Below, piece after piece: positions 1 through 7,315 of a stretch of DNA of 64,000 nucleotides. The notes under the pieces are model-generated. The model was given only the letters and a program-made list of their open reading frames with translations. It had not been told where the DNA came from and did not search any database. Position numbers and translations under genes: made by a program. Source of the DNA: Daejeonia sp002484105 (GTDB taxonomy: Bacteria; Bacteroidota; Bacteroidia; Flavobacteriales; Weeksellaceae); NCBI RefSeq assembly GCF_051175565.1, contig NZ_CP195105.1:310001-374000 (forward strand), written 5' to 3'. The first letter of the stretch is position 1. Every line of letters begins with the position of its first letter.

Positions 1-111
1 ACTTTAGGCTGGGTATTCATCATTATAGCTGCTGTTTTCCTGCTGACATCTCTGGTGGGTTACTGTCCGCTGTATAGCCTTCTTGGTATCACGACAAACA
101 GAAAAAGATGA
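1..111 (+). CDS. DUF2892 (YgaP-like) membrane protein, 3' part only
   Basis: The window opens inside this reading frame, so only the last 36 residues are visible. They form one hydrophobic helix followed by the motif GYCPLYSLLGI, which is characteristic of the DUF2892/YgaP transmembrane family (inner-membrane proteins often found beside rhodaneses). The stop codon overlaps the next start as ATGA, which implies translational coupling in one operon. The start and most of the protein lie upstream of the window. Confidence 0.75.
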   Translation, partial: TLGWVFIIIAAVFLLTSLVGYCPLYSLLGITTNRKR

Positions 112-314
112 AACCATTCTTCAGAAAACACAGACTGGGCATTGCCGGAATTCTCACAGGTGCGGTTCTGGGATTCGCCTATTACTATTTTATCGGTTGT
201 ACGACCGGAACGTGTCCTATTACTTCCAGGCCGCTCAACGCTGTACTTTATAGTATGATCCTGGGATATCTTCTTTTTTCCTCCGCAGGAAAAACGGAGA
301 AGCCCAAACCTTAA
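108..314 (+). CDS. Small membrane protein, DUF6132-like
   Basis: A 68-residue protein with two predicted membrane helices. Between them is the Cys-containing motif GCTTGTCPITS, a pattern I associate with the DUF6132 family of Bacteroidota. The start ATG overlaps the preceding stop by four bases (ATGA). Neighbours are a DUF2892 protein, a second small Cys-containing membrane protein and a thioredoxin. The set looks like a membrane thiol or sulfur-redox operon; this role is inferred from context only. The biochemical function is unknown. Confidence 0.7.
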   Translation: MKPFFRKHRLGIAGILTGAVLGFAYYYFIGCTTGTCPITSRPLNAVLYSMILGYLLFSSAGKTEKPKP

Positions 315-339
315 AAATATATAAACAAACCTCCTGAAC

Positions 340-534
340 ATGAAACATTTCAACACCAACAATCTGCGGAGAATTTTATACCTTTTGGGTGGTATTTTCT
401 TCTGCGTTATTGCTTATCAGGACGAAGTCTGGTGGCTGGCCATTGCAGGGTTTTATTTCATTGCAATGTCCGTTTTCAGATTCGGTTGTGCTTCCGGTAA
501 CTGCGGATATACACCCGGCAGAGGAAAACAGTAA
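340..534 (+). CDS. Small two-helix membrane protein with GCASGNC motif
   Basis: A 64-residue protein with two hydrophobic segments (about residues 10-25 and 30-46) and a C-terminal Cys pair in GCASGNCGY. The layout resembles DUF2892-type proteins but the match is not certain. It starts 25 nt after the previous gene and was probably followed directly by the thioredoxin gene before an IS element inserted between them. Function unknown; redox or sulfur handling is inferred from the operon. Confidence 0.6.
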   Translation: MKHFNTNNLRRILYLLGGIFFCVIAYQDEVWWLAIAGFYFIAMSVFRFGCASGNCGYTPGRGKQ

Positions 535-554
535 TCATTAAAAGCAGAAGAAAA

Positions 555-564
555 CAATAATCAT
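555..564. repeat. Target-site duplication of the IS4 element, left copy
   Basis: CAATAATCAT at 555-564 is repeated exactly at 1776-1785 directly outside the IS ends. Removing the element and one copy restores a short intergenic gap between the gene ending at 534 and the thioredoxin start at 1801. Confidence 0.85.
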
Positions 565-1775
565 ATAGTACATGACAAAACATGCAAAGCGTTAAAAGTC
601 AGTAAAATAAGTGGCTTTATATTTGGTTAAAAGGCTGAAATTCAGTATATTGAAGGATTATTAATCAAATGATGCCTTTAAAAAAGAACCCCAGCCATGT
701 CGCCAAAGATACAGCCTTATTCCCATTATTTAAAGCCCATATGGGCAAAGATCTCCACCTGGCCAGGATCCGCCTTATCTGTCTTTTCATAACAGCGCTA
801 TGCAAAGCAAAGTCGGTCAACTTTGTCAAGGTGTCTGCGGCATTTGACACTCCAAGTCTGGCCTCGAGTTGTATGCGGCGCATACAGCGATTCATGGCAG
901 AAGTGGAATTGCCGATGAAGCTCGTGAGTTCATTCATATTCAAATCGTTACCCATTAAAGGGAAACTCATTCTGGTGATGGACAGAACAAACTGGAAGTT
1001 TGGAGGCAGCAATATCAACATATTAATGTTGGGCGTTGCTTACAGAAATGTGGCCATTCCGCTTCTTTTCAAGATGCTCGATAAGAGGGGCAACTCCAGC
1101 ACAGAGGAACGTATTGATCTGATGCAGGATTTCATGGATTGGTTTGGCACAGAGCGTATCGACTGCCTTCTGGCCGACAGGGAATTCGTAGGTGATAAAT
1201 GGTTGAAATTCCTGAACCGTAACCAGATCCGCTATCACATCCGCATCCGCAACAACTTCAAGGTTTTCCTGCCACGAAAGCAGCAGTACATCAAGGTTTC
1301 TCACCTGTTCAACGCAGTCAAAGTAAACCAATGCCAACATTACCGGCATATCGTGAGCCTAGGCGAAGAACTTTGCTATCTCTCGGCCACAAAATCTGTT
1401 GTTCAGGGAAAAGTAGAGCTGCTTGTACTGGTATCCTTCAACAAACCTGATGAAGCGTTGTCTTATTATAGAGAACGTTGGCAAATCGAAACGCTCTTCA
1501 GAGGCATGAAATCCAGCGGATTCAATATAGAAGATACCCATCTAACGGCACTCGACAGACTCGAAAAACTAATGATGCTGACTATGATGGCCTTTATTTG
1601 GTGCTACCTGATTGGAGATTATATCGATACACAGATTAAACCCATAAAAATCAAGAAACATGGACGAAGAGCTAAATCCTGCTTTAAATACGGACTCGAT
1701 TACCTCTCAGAGGTCCTGCTATCTGGATTCAATAAACTGAATTTCTGTGTTGTACAGGTTTTGTCATGTACTTAG
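565..1775 (+). mobile_element. IS4-family insertion sequence, complete
   Basis: An element of about 1.2 kb with one transposase gene. The ends carry the inverted repeat AGTACATGACAAAAC (567-581) and its exact reverse complement (1758-1772). It is bordered by a 10-bp direct repeat CAATAATCAT at 555-564 and 1776-1785, the expected target-site duplication for the IS4 family (usually about 9-12 bp). The transposase stop codon TAG coincides with the right end. Perfect ends and an intact gene suggest a recent, possibly still active insertion. It separates a small membrane-protein gene from the thioredoxin gene. Confidence 0.9.
669..1775 (+). CDS. IS4-family DDE transposase
   Basis: A 368-residue transposase. 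The DDE acidic triad is recognisable: first Asp in VMDRTNWKFG, second Asp in LLADREFVG, and the Glu in YRERWQIE, which with the downstream Lys (RGMKSSGF) makes the family signature Y-(2)-R-(3)-E-(6)-K. The length is normal for IS4 and there is no frameshift. The enzyme would act on the terminal repeats at 567-581 and 1758-1772. Confidence 0.92.
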   Translation: MMPLKKNPSHVAKDTALFPLFKAHMGKDLHLARIRLICLFITALCKAKSVNFVKVSAAFDTPSLASSCMRRIQRFMAEVELPMKLVSSFIFKSLPIKGKLILVMDRTNWKFGGSNINILMLGVAYRNVAIPLLFKMLDKRGNSSTEERIDLMQDFMDWFGTERIDCLLADREFVGDKWLKFLNRNQIRYHIRIRNNFKVFLPRKQQYIKVSHLFNAVKVNQCQHYRHIVSLGEELCYLSATKSVVQGKVELLVLVSFNKPDEALSYYRERWQIETLFRGMKSSGFNIEDTHLTALDRLEKLMMLTMMAFIWCYLIGDYIDTQIKPIKIKKHGRRAKSCFKYGLDYLSEVLLSGFNKLNFCVVQVLSCT

Positions 1776-1800
1776 CAATAATCATTAAAAATTAAAAACA

Positions 1801-2100
1801 ATGTCTCAGAAATTTCAGGAACTCATTCAGTCAGAAAGACCCGTGCTGATTGACTTTTTTGCTACTTGGTGCCAGCCCTGCAAAGTGCAGTCGTCCGTAC
1901 TCCATACCGTAAAGGAAAATATCGGAGAAAAGGCCAGAATTGTTAAAATTGATGTAGACCAGTTTCCGCAGATTGCCGCACAGTATGGCGTGCGCGGTGT
2001 TCCGACGCTTGCTATTTTCAAAAAAGGGCAATTGCTGTGGAAAGAAAGTGGTGTACATGATGTAAATACCCTGACCAGCCTGCTCAACCAGTATGCATAA
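1801..2100 (+). CDS. Thioredoxin family protein
   Basis: A 99-residue single-domain thioredoxin with no signal peptide, so probably cytoplasmic. The active site is WCQPCK (Cys24, Cys27), with Gln in place of the classical Gly; the cis-proline loop GVPT follows near residue 68. It reduces protein disulfides or serves a specific partner. It probably belonged to the operon of small Cys-containing membrane proteins upstream, but the IS4 element now lies 25 bp before its start and may alter its expression. Confidence 0.92.
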   Translation: MSQKFQELIQSERPVLIDFFATWCQPCKVQSSVLHTVKENIGEKARIVKIDVDQFPQIAAQYGVRGVPTLAIFKKGQLLWKESGVHDVNTLTSLLNQYA

Positions 2101-2335
2101 ATGCTGTCCGGAACAGTGGGACTCCGACAACACCCGTCTTCGCCCGGAGTGCAGAAATCGGTTGACTTCAACTTACGGACATTTAAAATTTTGCCAGCCA
2201 ACAGCACTTTGCTTCAATCTTCCCAGACTGCATCCTCCAGTGATTAAAGCATATTGGTTTACAGAAAAATAGAAAACATTTATAAGGTTAATAGATTTTA
2301 GCTGATAACTGTTAAAGAATCTTAATAAAAAATCA

Positions 2336-2373
2336 AGCCGCAAACCCAAATGAAAAGGTTTGCGGCTATTTTT
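2336..2373 (+). terminator. Rho-independent terminator after thioredoxin
   Basis: Inverted repeat AGCCGCAAACC (2336-2346) and GGTTTGCGGCT (2357-2367), an 11-bp perfect stem with a 10-nt loop, followed by ATTTTTTCTTT. It lies about 235 bp after the thioredoxin stop. The stretch 2101-2335 holds no gene that I can support. Confidence 0.85.
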
Positions 2374-2376
2374 TCT

Positions 2377-2469
2377 TTAACACTGACTCTTACAGTGTTA
2401 AAATGTGTTAAAATTCCCCATGATAAGGACATTTGTTATGCCCGCTTCGGTGGTCATTGGCTATTTTTG
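2377..2469 (+). promoter_or_regulatory. Putative operator and -7 box upstream of the NlpC/P60 gene
   Basis: TTAACACTG (2377-2385) and CAGTGTTAA (2393-2401) form an inverted repeat, with a further GTGTTAA just downstream. A -7 box TATTTTTG (fits TAnnTTTG) is at 2462-2469, 54 nt before the start codon. No well-spaced -33 TTTG is present, so the promoter is tentative. The same half-site appears as a tight palindrome at 54716-54734. Confidence 0.4.
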
Positions 2470-2523
2470 TTTTGTCTTTGAAACGAAAATCAACCAAAAT
2501 CTAACACAGATAATCAAATATAT

Positions 2524-3210
2524 ATGAAGAAAAGAGTTTTGTTTTATCTGACTGTAATGGCATCTGCATTATCACTACAGTCCTGTGTTTCCAACTACGT
2601 GGTATCTAGTCCAATAACATACAAAACAAATGCCAAACTGGCATCTATCCCCACAGGAGACCTTAATGAACTGAAAACCGAGATCAATGGAAATTCTATT
2701 GACGCCAAGCTTGCTACTCTTGAAAAAGTAAACAAAGCCGTAGAAAAATCCCAGAAAGATCTGTATAATGACAAAATAAAGAGCTTGCTTGAAGAAGCAG
2801 ATTCCTATATCGGTACCCCTTACAGATTTGGTGGCATGACCAGAAACGGTATCGACTGCTCAGCCTTTGTACTTTCCGTTTTTGGAAGCACTCTGGGAAT
2901 GCAGCTGCCAAGAGTAGCCGCAGCGCAGGCACAGGAAGGAGAAAGCATTGACCGCTCCGAGCTGAAAAAAGGAGACCTTGTGTTTTTCTCCCACAGCAGA
3001 AGAATTTCCCATGTAGGCATCGTGCACGACGTTAAGGAAAACGGGGAAGTAGATTTCATACACGCCGCCACTTCCAAAGGCGTCATGATTTCTTCCCTTG
3101 ACGATTCCTACTGGGGACCAAAATTCCGCTATGCGAAAAGAATCATTAACACACAAAATACTTCAGAAAGCACTTCAGACCACTCCGCTCTGGCGAAGAA
3201 CTCTAATTAA
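2524..3210 (+). CDS. NlpC/P60 family cell-wall hydrolase lipoprotein
   Basis: A 228-residue predicted lipoprotein. The signal peptide ends in the lipobox LQSC with Cys21, so it should be anchored in a membrane facing the periplasm. A helical linker (about 35-90) precedes the NlpC/P60 domain (about 95-205). The catalytic set is visible: Cys112 in IDCSAFV, His163 in SHVGIV and a third polar His180 in FIHAA. Members cleave peptide stems of peptidoglycan. The gene stands alone, with a terminator directly downstream. The exact bond cleaved cannot be told from sequence. Confidence 0.9.
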   Translation: MKKRVLFYLTVMASALSLQSCVSNYVVSSPITYKTNAKLASIPTGDLNELKTEINGNSIDAKLATLEKVNKAVEKSQKDLYNDKIKSLLEEADSYIGTPYRFGGMTRNGIDCSAFVLSVFGSTLGMQLPRVAAAQAQEGESIDRSELKKGDLVFFSHSRRISHVGIVHDVKENGEVDFIHAATSKGVMISSLDDSYWGPKFRYAKRIINTQNTSESTSDHSALAKNSN

Positions 3211-3229
3211 GAATAAATAATTGAATATA

Positions 3230-3266
3230 AAAAAATCCGTTCTGACATTCATGAACGGATTTTTTT
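3230..3266 (+). terminator. Terminator after the NlpC/P60 gene
   Basis: AAAAAATCCGTTC (3230-3242) pairs with GAACGGATTTTTT (3253-3265) around a 10-nt loop and ends in a T run. An upstream ATG at 3221 that is in frame with the next gene lies just before this hairpin and is therefore unlikely to be that gene's start. Confidence 0.85.
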
Positions 3267-3267
3267 A

Positions 3268-3275
3268 TAACTTTG
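3268..3275 (+). promoter_or_regulatory. -7 box TAACTTTG before the cysteine-rich gene
   Basis: TAACTTTG fits the Bacteroidota -7 consensus TAnnTTTG. Transcription would begin about 4-6 nt later, almost at the in-frame GTG at 3281. The -33 element is weak (TCTG near 3241-3244). Confidence 0.5.
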
Positions 3276-3280
3276 TGCCT

Positions 3281-3646
3281 GTGAAATCACTTAGGACATA
3301 TATTGGTGTAGTGTTTTCTGTATTGCTGCTTCTGCTGCCATTCCAGAACACCGTCGCACAACAACAGCTTCAGAAAAAGAGTTGCTGCGGTCGCGAAATG
3401 TCCTCATGCTGTTCTTCCAAAAAGCAGAATCATACCGACCGCAAACATAAATCCAGCAACACTTGTGACGACTGCTGCAATGCCCTGCAACACTGCTCAG
3501 GAAGCTATACGCTAACTGCTGTCCGTCCGGATTCCGATGTAAACCTTCGTCTGAAAAGGCCTTACAAAAAGGGGGAATTTCATTATCAGGTTCCTTCACT
3601 TGCTTCTCTGAATTTCAATATCTGGCAACCTCCTAAAATAGGATAA
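3281..3646 (+). CDS. Secreted cysteine-rich small protein (possible metal binding)
   Basis: About 121 residues from the GTG start at 3281. The frame is open back to an ATG at 3221, but that start lies before a terminator and ahead of the -7 box. From the GTG the protein begins MKSLRTY and continues into a clean signal peptide ending near TVAQ. The mature part has clustered cysteines: CCGREMSSCC, CDDCC and a later Cys, plus several His. This suggests binding of a soft metal. It lies 176 bp upstream of a TonB-dependent receptor with heavy-metal domains, which supports a shared role. I do not recognise the family with confidence. Confidence 0.6.
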   Translation: MKSLRTYIGVVFSVLLLLLPFQNTVAQQQLQKKSCCGREMSSCCSSKKQNHTDRKHKSSNTCDDCCNALQHCSGSYTLTAVRPDSDVNLRLKRPYKKGEFHYQVPSLASLNFNIWQPPKIG

Positions 3647-3822
3647 ATCTTCGGCGCCTGCTTCACATTTTGGGTTAGAAATACCTGATATTGATGCAGT
3701 CTGTTATGGCAAAATTCAATATTATTCTTCTCTTTACCAACAGGCGCAAAACATTTCATACGGAAATGCATATTAATGAATATGTATCCTTCCGCCTGTT
3801 CCAAGATTAAAATCCTAAAAAA

Positions 3823-6480
3823 ATGAAAAATTCTACCGCAAGACTATGTCTTGTATTCTTTATATTTTTATTCAATACTGCCTTTTCGCAGACCCTCCAA
3901 GAACATTATACCGTAAACGGTGCGTGTGAGACCTGTAAAAACAGAATAGAAACCGCCGCCAAAAAAGCGGGTGCCAGCCAGGCAATATGGGATATCAGCA
4001 CCCACCAGCTAACAGTAGACTATGACAAGTCCCAAACCTCTGCTGAAGCTATTCTGAAAAAAATTGCTGAGGCAGGTCATGACAACGAACGCTACAAAGC
4101 CGATGATAGCGTTTATGAAAAGCTACCTGCCTGCTGTCACTACGACCGCAAAGCCATGAGCACCACTACCGAAGAACACGCGGCATTTGCCGTAAACGGA
4201 AACTGTGACCAATGCAAGGCAAGAATAGAAACCGCTGCAAAAATTGCCGGTGTCGATATTGCAGAATGGGATCCCGAAACCCATATACTGAATACCTCAT
4301 GGAACAATTCCAGAACTTCTGCCAATACCATTCTTCAAAAGATTGCTGAAGCAGGTCATGACAACGAACGCTACAAAGCTGGCGATGACGTTTACGAAAA
4401 ACTGCCCGAATGCTGCAAATACGACCGCTCCCAATCTCCCCGGACAACAGCATCTGAATCGGCCAACCCTTACGAAGTGAAAACAGAAACAGACATGGAC
4501 GGCATGAAAACGAACTCCGGTGAGATGACTTCTGACATCCAGGGGGTGACCGTAACCAAATTCAACAATCCCACGGCCATCAGCGGAAAAGAAGCCGGAC
4601 TGGTATACAACATCAGCAAAAAAGAACTGCTGAAAGCTGCATGTTGCAATCTCTCCGAAAGTTTTGAGACCAATGCCACGGTAGACGTTGCCTACAGCAA
4701 TGCCGTAACCGGAACCAAACAGCTTAAAATGCTTGGCCTGGACCAGAAATATACCGCCCTTACCAAAGAACTCCTTCCTGAAATCCGAGGCCTGGCAACG
4801 GCATACGGACTGAACTTCATCCCTGGTAGATGGATTGGCGGAATCCAGCTGACAAAAGGCGGAAGCACCGTAACCAATGGCTATGAAAGCATCACAGGCC
4901 AGATCAATACAGAACTCCTGAAGTATAATGACAAACCTGAAACTGCCCTGAATGTATTTCTGGACAACAATGCACGGGCTGAGCTCAACATCACCCATCT
5001 CTCCCCACTTAATGACAAATGGAACCAGAGCATCCTGATCCATGGAAACGGAACTTTTGCCAAAATGGACTACAATAATGACGGATTTCTGGACCAGCCA
5101 ACAGGAAGCCAGATGAATCTTGCCTATTTGCTGAATTACAACGACCTCGAAAAATCCGGATGGGGCTCCCACTTCGGCATCAGTTTCCTGAAAGATCAGC
5201 GTACAGCCGGACAAATGGATTTCAGAAAAAATCTCGACCAGAGCGAGCAAACGGCCTACGGAGTAGGTATTAATATCAGCCGGTTTCAGATTTGGAACAA
5301 AACCGGATATATCTTTAAGGGAAAACCCTATCGCAGCCTCGGCTGGATGAACCAATTTACGCACCATGAACAAAACAGTTTCTTCGGACTTCGGGATTAT
5401 AACGGTGCAGAAAACACTTATTATTCCAACCTTATCTATGAAGACATCATTGGCAATACCAACAACAAATATAAAGCCGGTGCAAGCTTCCTCTACGACC
5501 ACTACAGCGAAGAATATCTGATAACCGACCATTACAGAAGGACAGAAACCGTTCCGGGACTTTTCGCAGAATATACCCTCACCGGCAACAAGTACACTCT
5601 GGTAACAGGTGCGCGGGTCGATTTTCACAACCTCGCGGGAACCCAGTTTACGCCCCGCCTCAACTTCAAATATGACATCACTCCAAAAACCGTACTGAGA
5701 TTGTCTGCAGGAAGAGGCTTCCGTACCGCCAATATCTTTGCCGAAAGCCAGCAATATTTTGCCTCCGGAAGAACAATTGAAATACTGGACAACGGAGGAA
5801 AAATCTACGGACTGAAACCTGAAATTGCATGGAACTATGGAGCCAGCCTGCAACAGGAATTTAGACTTTTTGGTAGAAAATCTTCAATAGTTGCCGATTT
5901 TTTCAGAACCAATTTCCAGAACCAGGTGGTTACCGATCTGGACCAGTCGGCACAAAAAATTATTTTTTATAATCTTGATGGAAAATCCTTTGCCAACTCC
6001 TTCCAGACACAATGGGACTTTATTCCCATCCGGAATCTTGACGTAAGAATTGCCTACAAATATTATGATGTGGAAACCGACTATCTTTCCGGAAGAAAAG
6101 AACTCCCGTTTATAGCCAAACACCGTGGGTTTGCAAATATCTCCTACAGCACTTCCAAAAATGAAAAAGGCGGATTCTGGAGTTTTGATACTACGCTGAA
6201 TATTGTAGGGAAACAGAGAATACCGGATACCTCCTCCAATCCGGAGCCATTCAGACTTGCGGAATATTCTTCTACCTATACCACACTGAATGCACAGATT
6301 GCCCGCAACCTGAATACCAAAACCCGAGTCTATATCGGTGGCGACAACCTGACCTCTACCCGACAGAAAAATCCGGTAATGGACGCTCAGCATCCGTTCG
6401 GTAATTATTTCGACGGCGGAATGGTCTATGCCCCCGTTATGCCCGCCAATATCTATGCAGGCGTAGATTTCAGTTTTTGA
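3823..6480 (+). CDS. TonB-dependent receptor with two N-terminal heavy-metal-associated (HMA) domains
   Basis: 885 residues. A signal peptide (1-22) is followed by two tandem HMA-type modules of about 93 residues each, with metal-binding CxxC pairs at Cys35/Cys38 (GACETC) and Cys128/Cys131 (GNCDQC). Each module ends in a near-identical tail with a Cys pair (YEKLPACCHYD and YEKLPECCKYD). The plug then begins near residue 265 (KAACCNLSESFETN) and a C-terminal beta-barrel ends in aromatic Phe (FSF). It should import a metal or metal complex across the outer membrane using TonB energy. HMA domains usually carry copper, mercury or zinc; which metal is used here is inference. The tandem duplication is unusual. 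Confidence 0.9.
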   Translation: MKNSTARLCLVFFIFLFNTAFSQTLQEHYTVNGACETCKNRIETAAKKAGASQAIWDISTHQLTVDYDKSQTSAEAILKKIAEAGHDNERYKADDSVYEKLPACCHYDRKAMSTTTEEHAAFAVNGNCDQCKARIETAAKIAGVDIAEWDPETHILNTSWNNSRTSANTILQKIAEAGHDNERYKAGDDVYEKLPECCKYDRSQSPRTTASESANPYEVKTETDMDGMKTNSGEMTSDIQGVTVTKFNNPTAISGKEAGLVYNISKKELLKAACCNLSESFETNATVDVAYSNAVTGTKQLKMLGLDQKYTALTKELLPEIRGLATAYGLNFIPGRWIGGIQLTKGGSTVTNGYESITGQINTELLKYNDKPETALNVFLDNNARAELNITHLSPLNDKWNQSILIHGNGTFAKMDYNNDGFLDQPTGSQMNLAYLLNYNDLEKSGWGSHFGISFLKDQRTAGQMDFRKNLDQSEQTAYGVGINISRFQIWNKTGYIFKGKPYRSLGWMNQFTHHEQNSFFGLRDYNGAENTYYSNLIYEDIIGNTNNKYKAGASFLYDHYSEEYLITDHYRRTETVPGLFAEYTLTGNKYTLVTGARVDFHNLAGTQFTPRLNFKYDITPKTVLRLSAGRGFRTANIFAESQQYFASGRTIEILDNGGKIYGLKPEIAWNYGASLQQEFRLFGRKSSIVADFFRTNFQNQVVTDLDQSAQKIIFYNLDGKSFANSFQTQWDFIPIRNLDVRIAYKYYDVETDYLSGRKELPFIAKHRGFANISYSTSKNEKGGFWSFDTTLNIVGKQRIPDTSSNPEPFRLAEYSSTYTTLNAQIARNLNTKTRVYIGGDNLTSTRQKNPVMDAQHPFGNYFDGGMVYAPVMPANIYAGVDFSF

Positions 6481-6515
6481 TATGCTCTTCCTTTTGAGAA
6501 AATAGGAAAAACAAT

Positions 6516-6554
6516 AAGCCTTGTCAGGATTTTGAAGTCTGACAAGGCTTTTTT
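6516..6554 (+). terminator. Terminator after the HMA-receptor gene
   Basis: AAGCCTTGTCAG (6516-6527) pairs with CTGACAAGGCTT (6539-6550), followed by a T run. The stem resembles the CCTTGTCAAGG palindrome repeated downstream, so it may be a terminator recruited from that repeat family. Confidence 0.8.
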
Positions 6555-6601
6555 AATCGCTGACTCTTTGATTGATTGTTTGTTGATTGTTAAAGGTATG
6601 T

Positions 6602-6801
6602 GCCTTGTCAAGGTTTGGAACCTTGACAAGGCTGATATTCTGAAACGAAAATTTCTTTCCCCGACCCTAAAGGGTGGAAATTTTCTTTTAATCGTTAATT
6701 TTTCGCGGATAATGGTTGGTCAAAGACATGAGCGTTATCAAGGTTTGGAACCTTGACAAGAACAAAAATTTCTTTCCCCGACCCTGAAGGGTGGAAATTT
6801 T
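6602..6801. repeat. Two copies of the double-palindrome repeat (H1+H2)
   Basis: Each copy has two hairpins. H1 at 6602-6632 is a perfect 14-bp inverted repeat beginning GCCTTGTCAAGGTT with a 3-nt loop; a shorter version is at about 6736-6760. H2 at 6647-6685 has the stem GAAAATTTC / GAAATTTTC around a core containing CCCTAAAGGG; the second H2 is at 6765-6801. The same H1/H2 plan recurs at 14.2-14.8, 31.0-31.3 and 35.2-36.1 kb. There is no coding potential. Confidence 0.85.
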
Positions 6802-7026
6802 CTTGTATTCGTTAATGAAAAAAACAGAAATCACAGAGAATGCTCTGAAGGAGCATGATTAATGTAGCCACGGGTGTCGCCCTTGGTAAAAAAAGTATCA
6901 TAAAAGCGGTAGTATCTCACTAACTTTGTCGCCTTGGTGTAAATCTTTGCGTTCTTGTGGTTAGATTTGGTTCTGGACTTTTAGCCGTTAACTCCCGGCC
7001 TGATCCAAAATGTACAGAGCAGCCAT

Positions 7027-7060
7027 AAAAAAACCGGAATATGATGCCATATCCGGTTTT
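7027..7060 (-). terminator. Duplicate of the infB terminator (copy 1)
   Basis: AAAACCGG...CCGGTTTT hairpin identical in plan to the one at 9127-9158, lying after the truncated infB fragment. It may still stop minus-strand transcription leaving the IS element. Confidence 0.7.
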
Positions 7061-7080
7061 CAGTATTGATAATTGAGGGT

Positions 7081-7315
7081 TTATTTCAGTTTTTTCTTCA
7101 CTGCTACTTCTTCGTAGACTTCGAGGATATCGCCAACTTCGATGTCGTTGTATCCTTTCAGGTTCAGACCGCATTCGTAGCCTTTGGAAACTTCCTTGAC
7201 GTCGTCTTTGTAACGCTTGAGACTTTCGAGTTCGCCGTCAAACTTCACTATTCCATCACGGAGGAGGCGTACTTTGGAGTTTCGGGTTACTTTTCCGGAG
7301 AGCACCATACAACCT
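7081..7315 (-). pseudogene. infB 3' fragment (translation initiation factor IF-2, last ~78 codons)
   Basis: The minus-strand frame encodes a C-terminal IF-2 segment ending in the same residues as the full gene at 9179-12028 (EVYEEVAVKKKLK). It has no G domain and stops abruptly at the IS element at 7316. It is a dead copy produced by the duplication, not an independent gene. Confidence 0.92.

Larger units (their letters stand above)
6817..7315. repeat. Duplicated infB tail, copy 1 (diverged)
   Basis: About 0.5 kb matching 8917-9413 closely, with scattered substitutions and small indels (for example three base changes within the last ~235 coding bases). It contains a truncated infB 3' end, its terminator and downstream non-coding DNA. 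The homology stops exactly at the IS element that separates the two copies. The non-coding part 6817-7026 shows a small AAATCT...AGATTT inverted repeat near 6942-6969 and nothing else I can name. Confidence 0.9.

Noticed and set aside
3653..3752. Riboswitch before the HMA receptor (GGCGCCTG...CAGGCGC pairing)
   Set aside because: Only one short long-range pairing is visible and no known aptamer core; too weak to call.
4297..5853. A 518-residue minus-strand reading frame
   Set aside because: It is antisense to the TonB receptor gene, lacks recognisable domains and reflects the codon use of the real gene.
7081..7308. Independent small gene
   Set aside because: It is the duplicated last part of infB without a start region, cut by the IS element.
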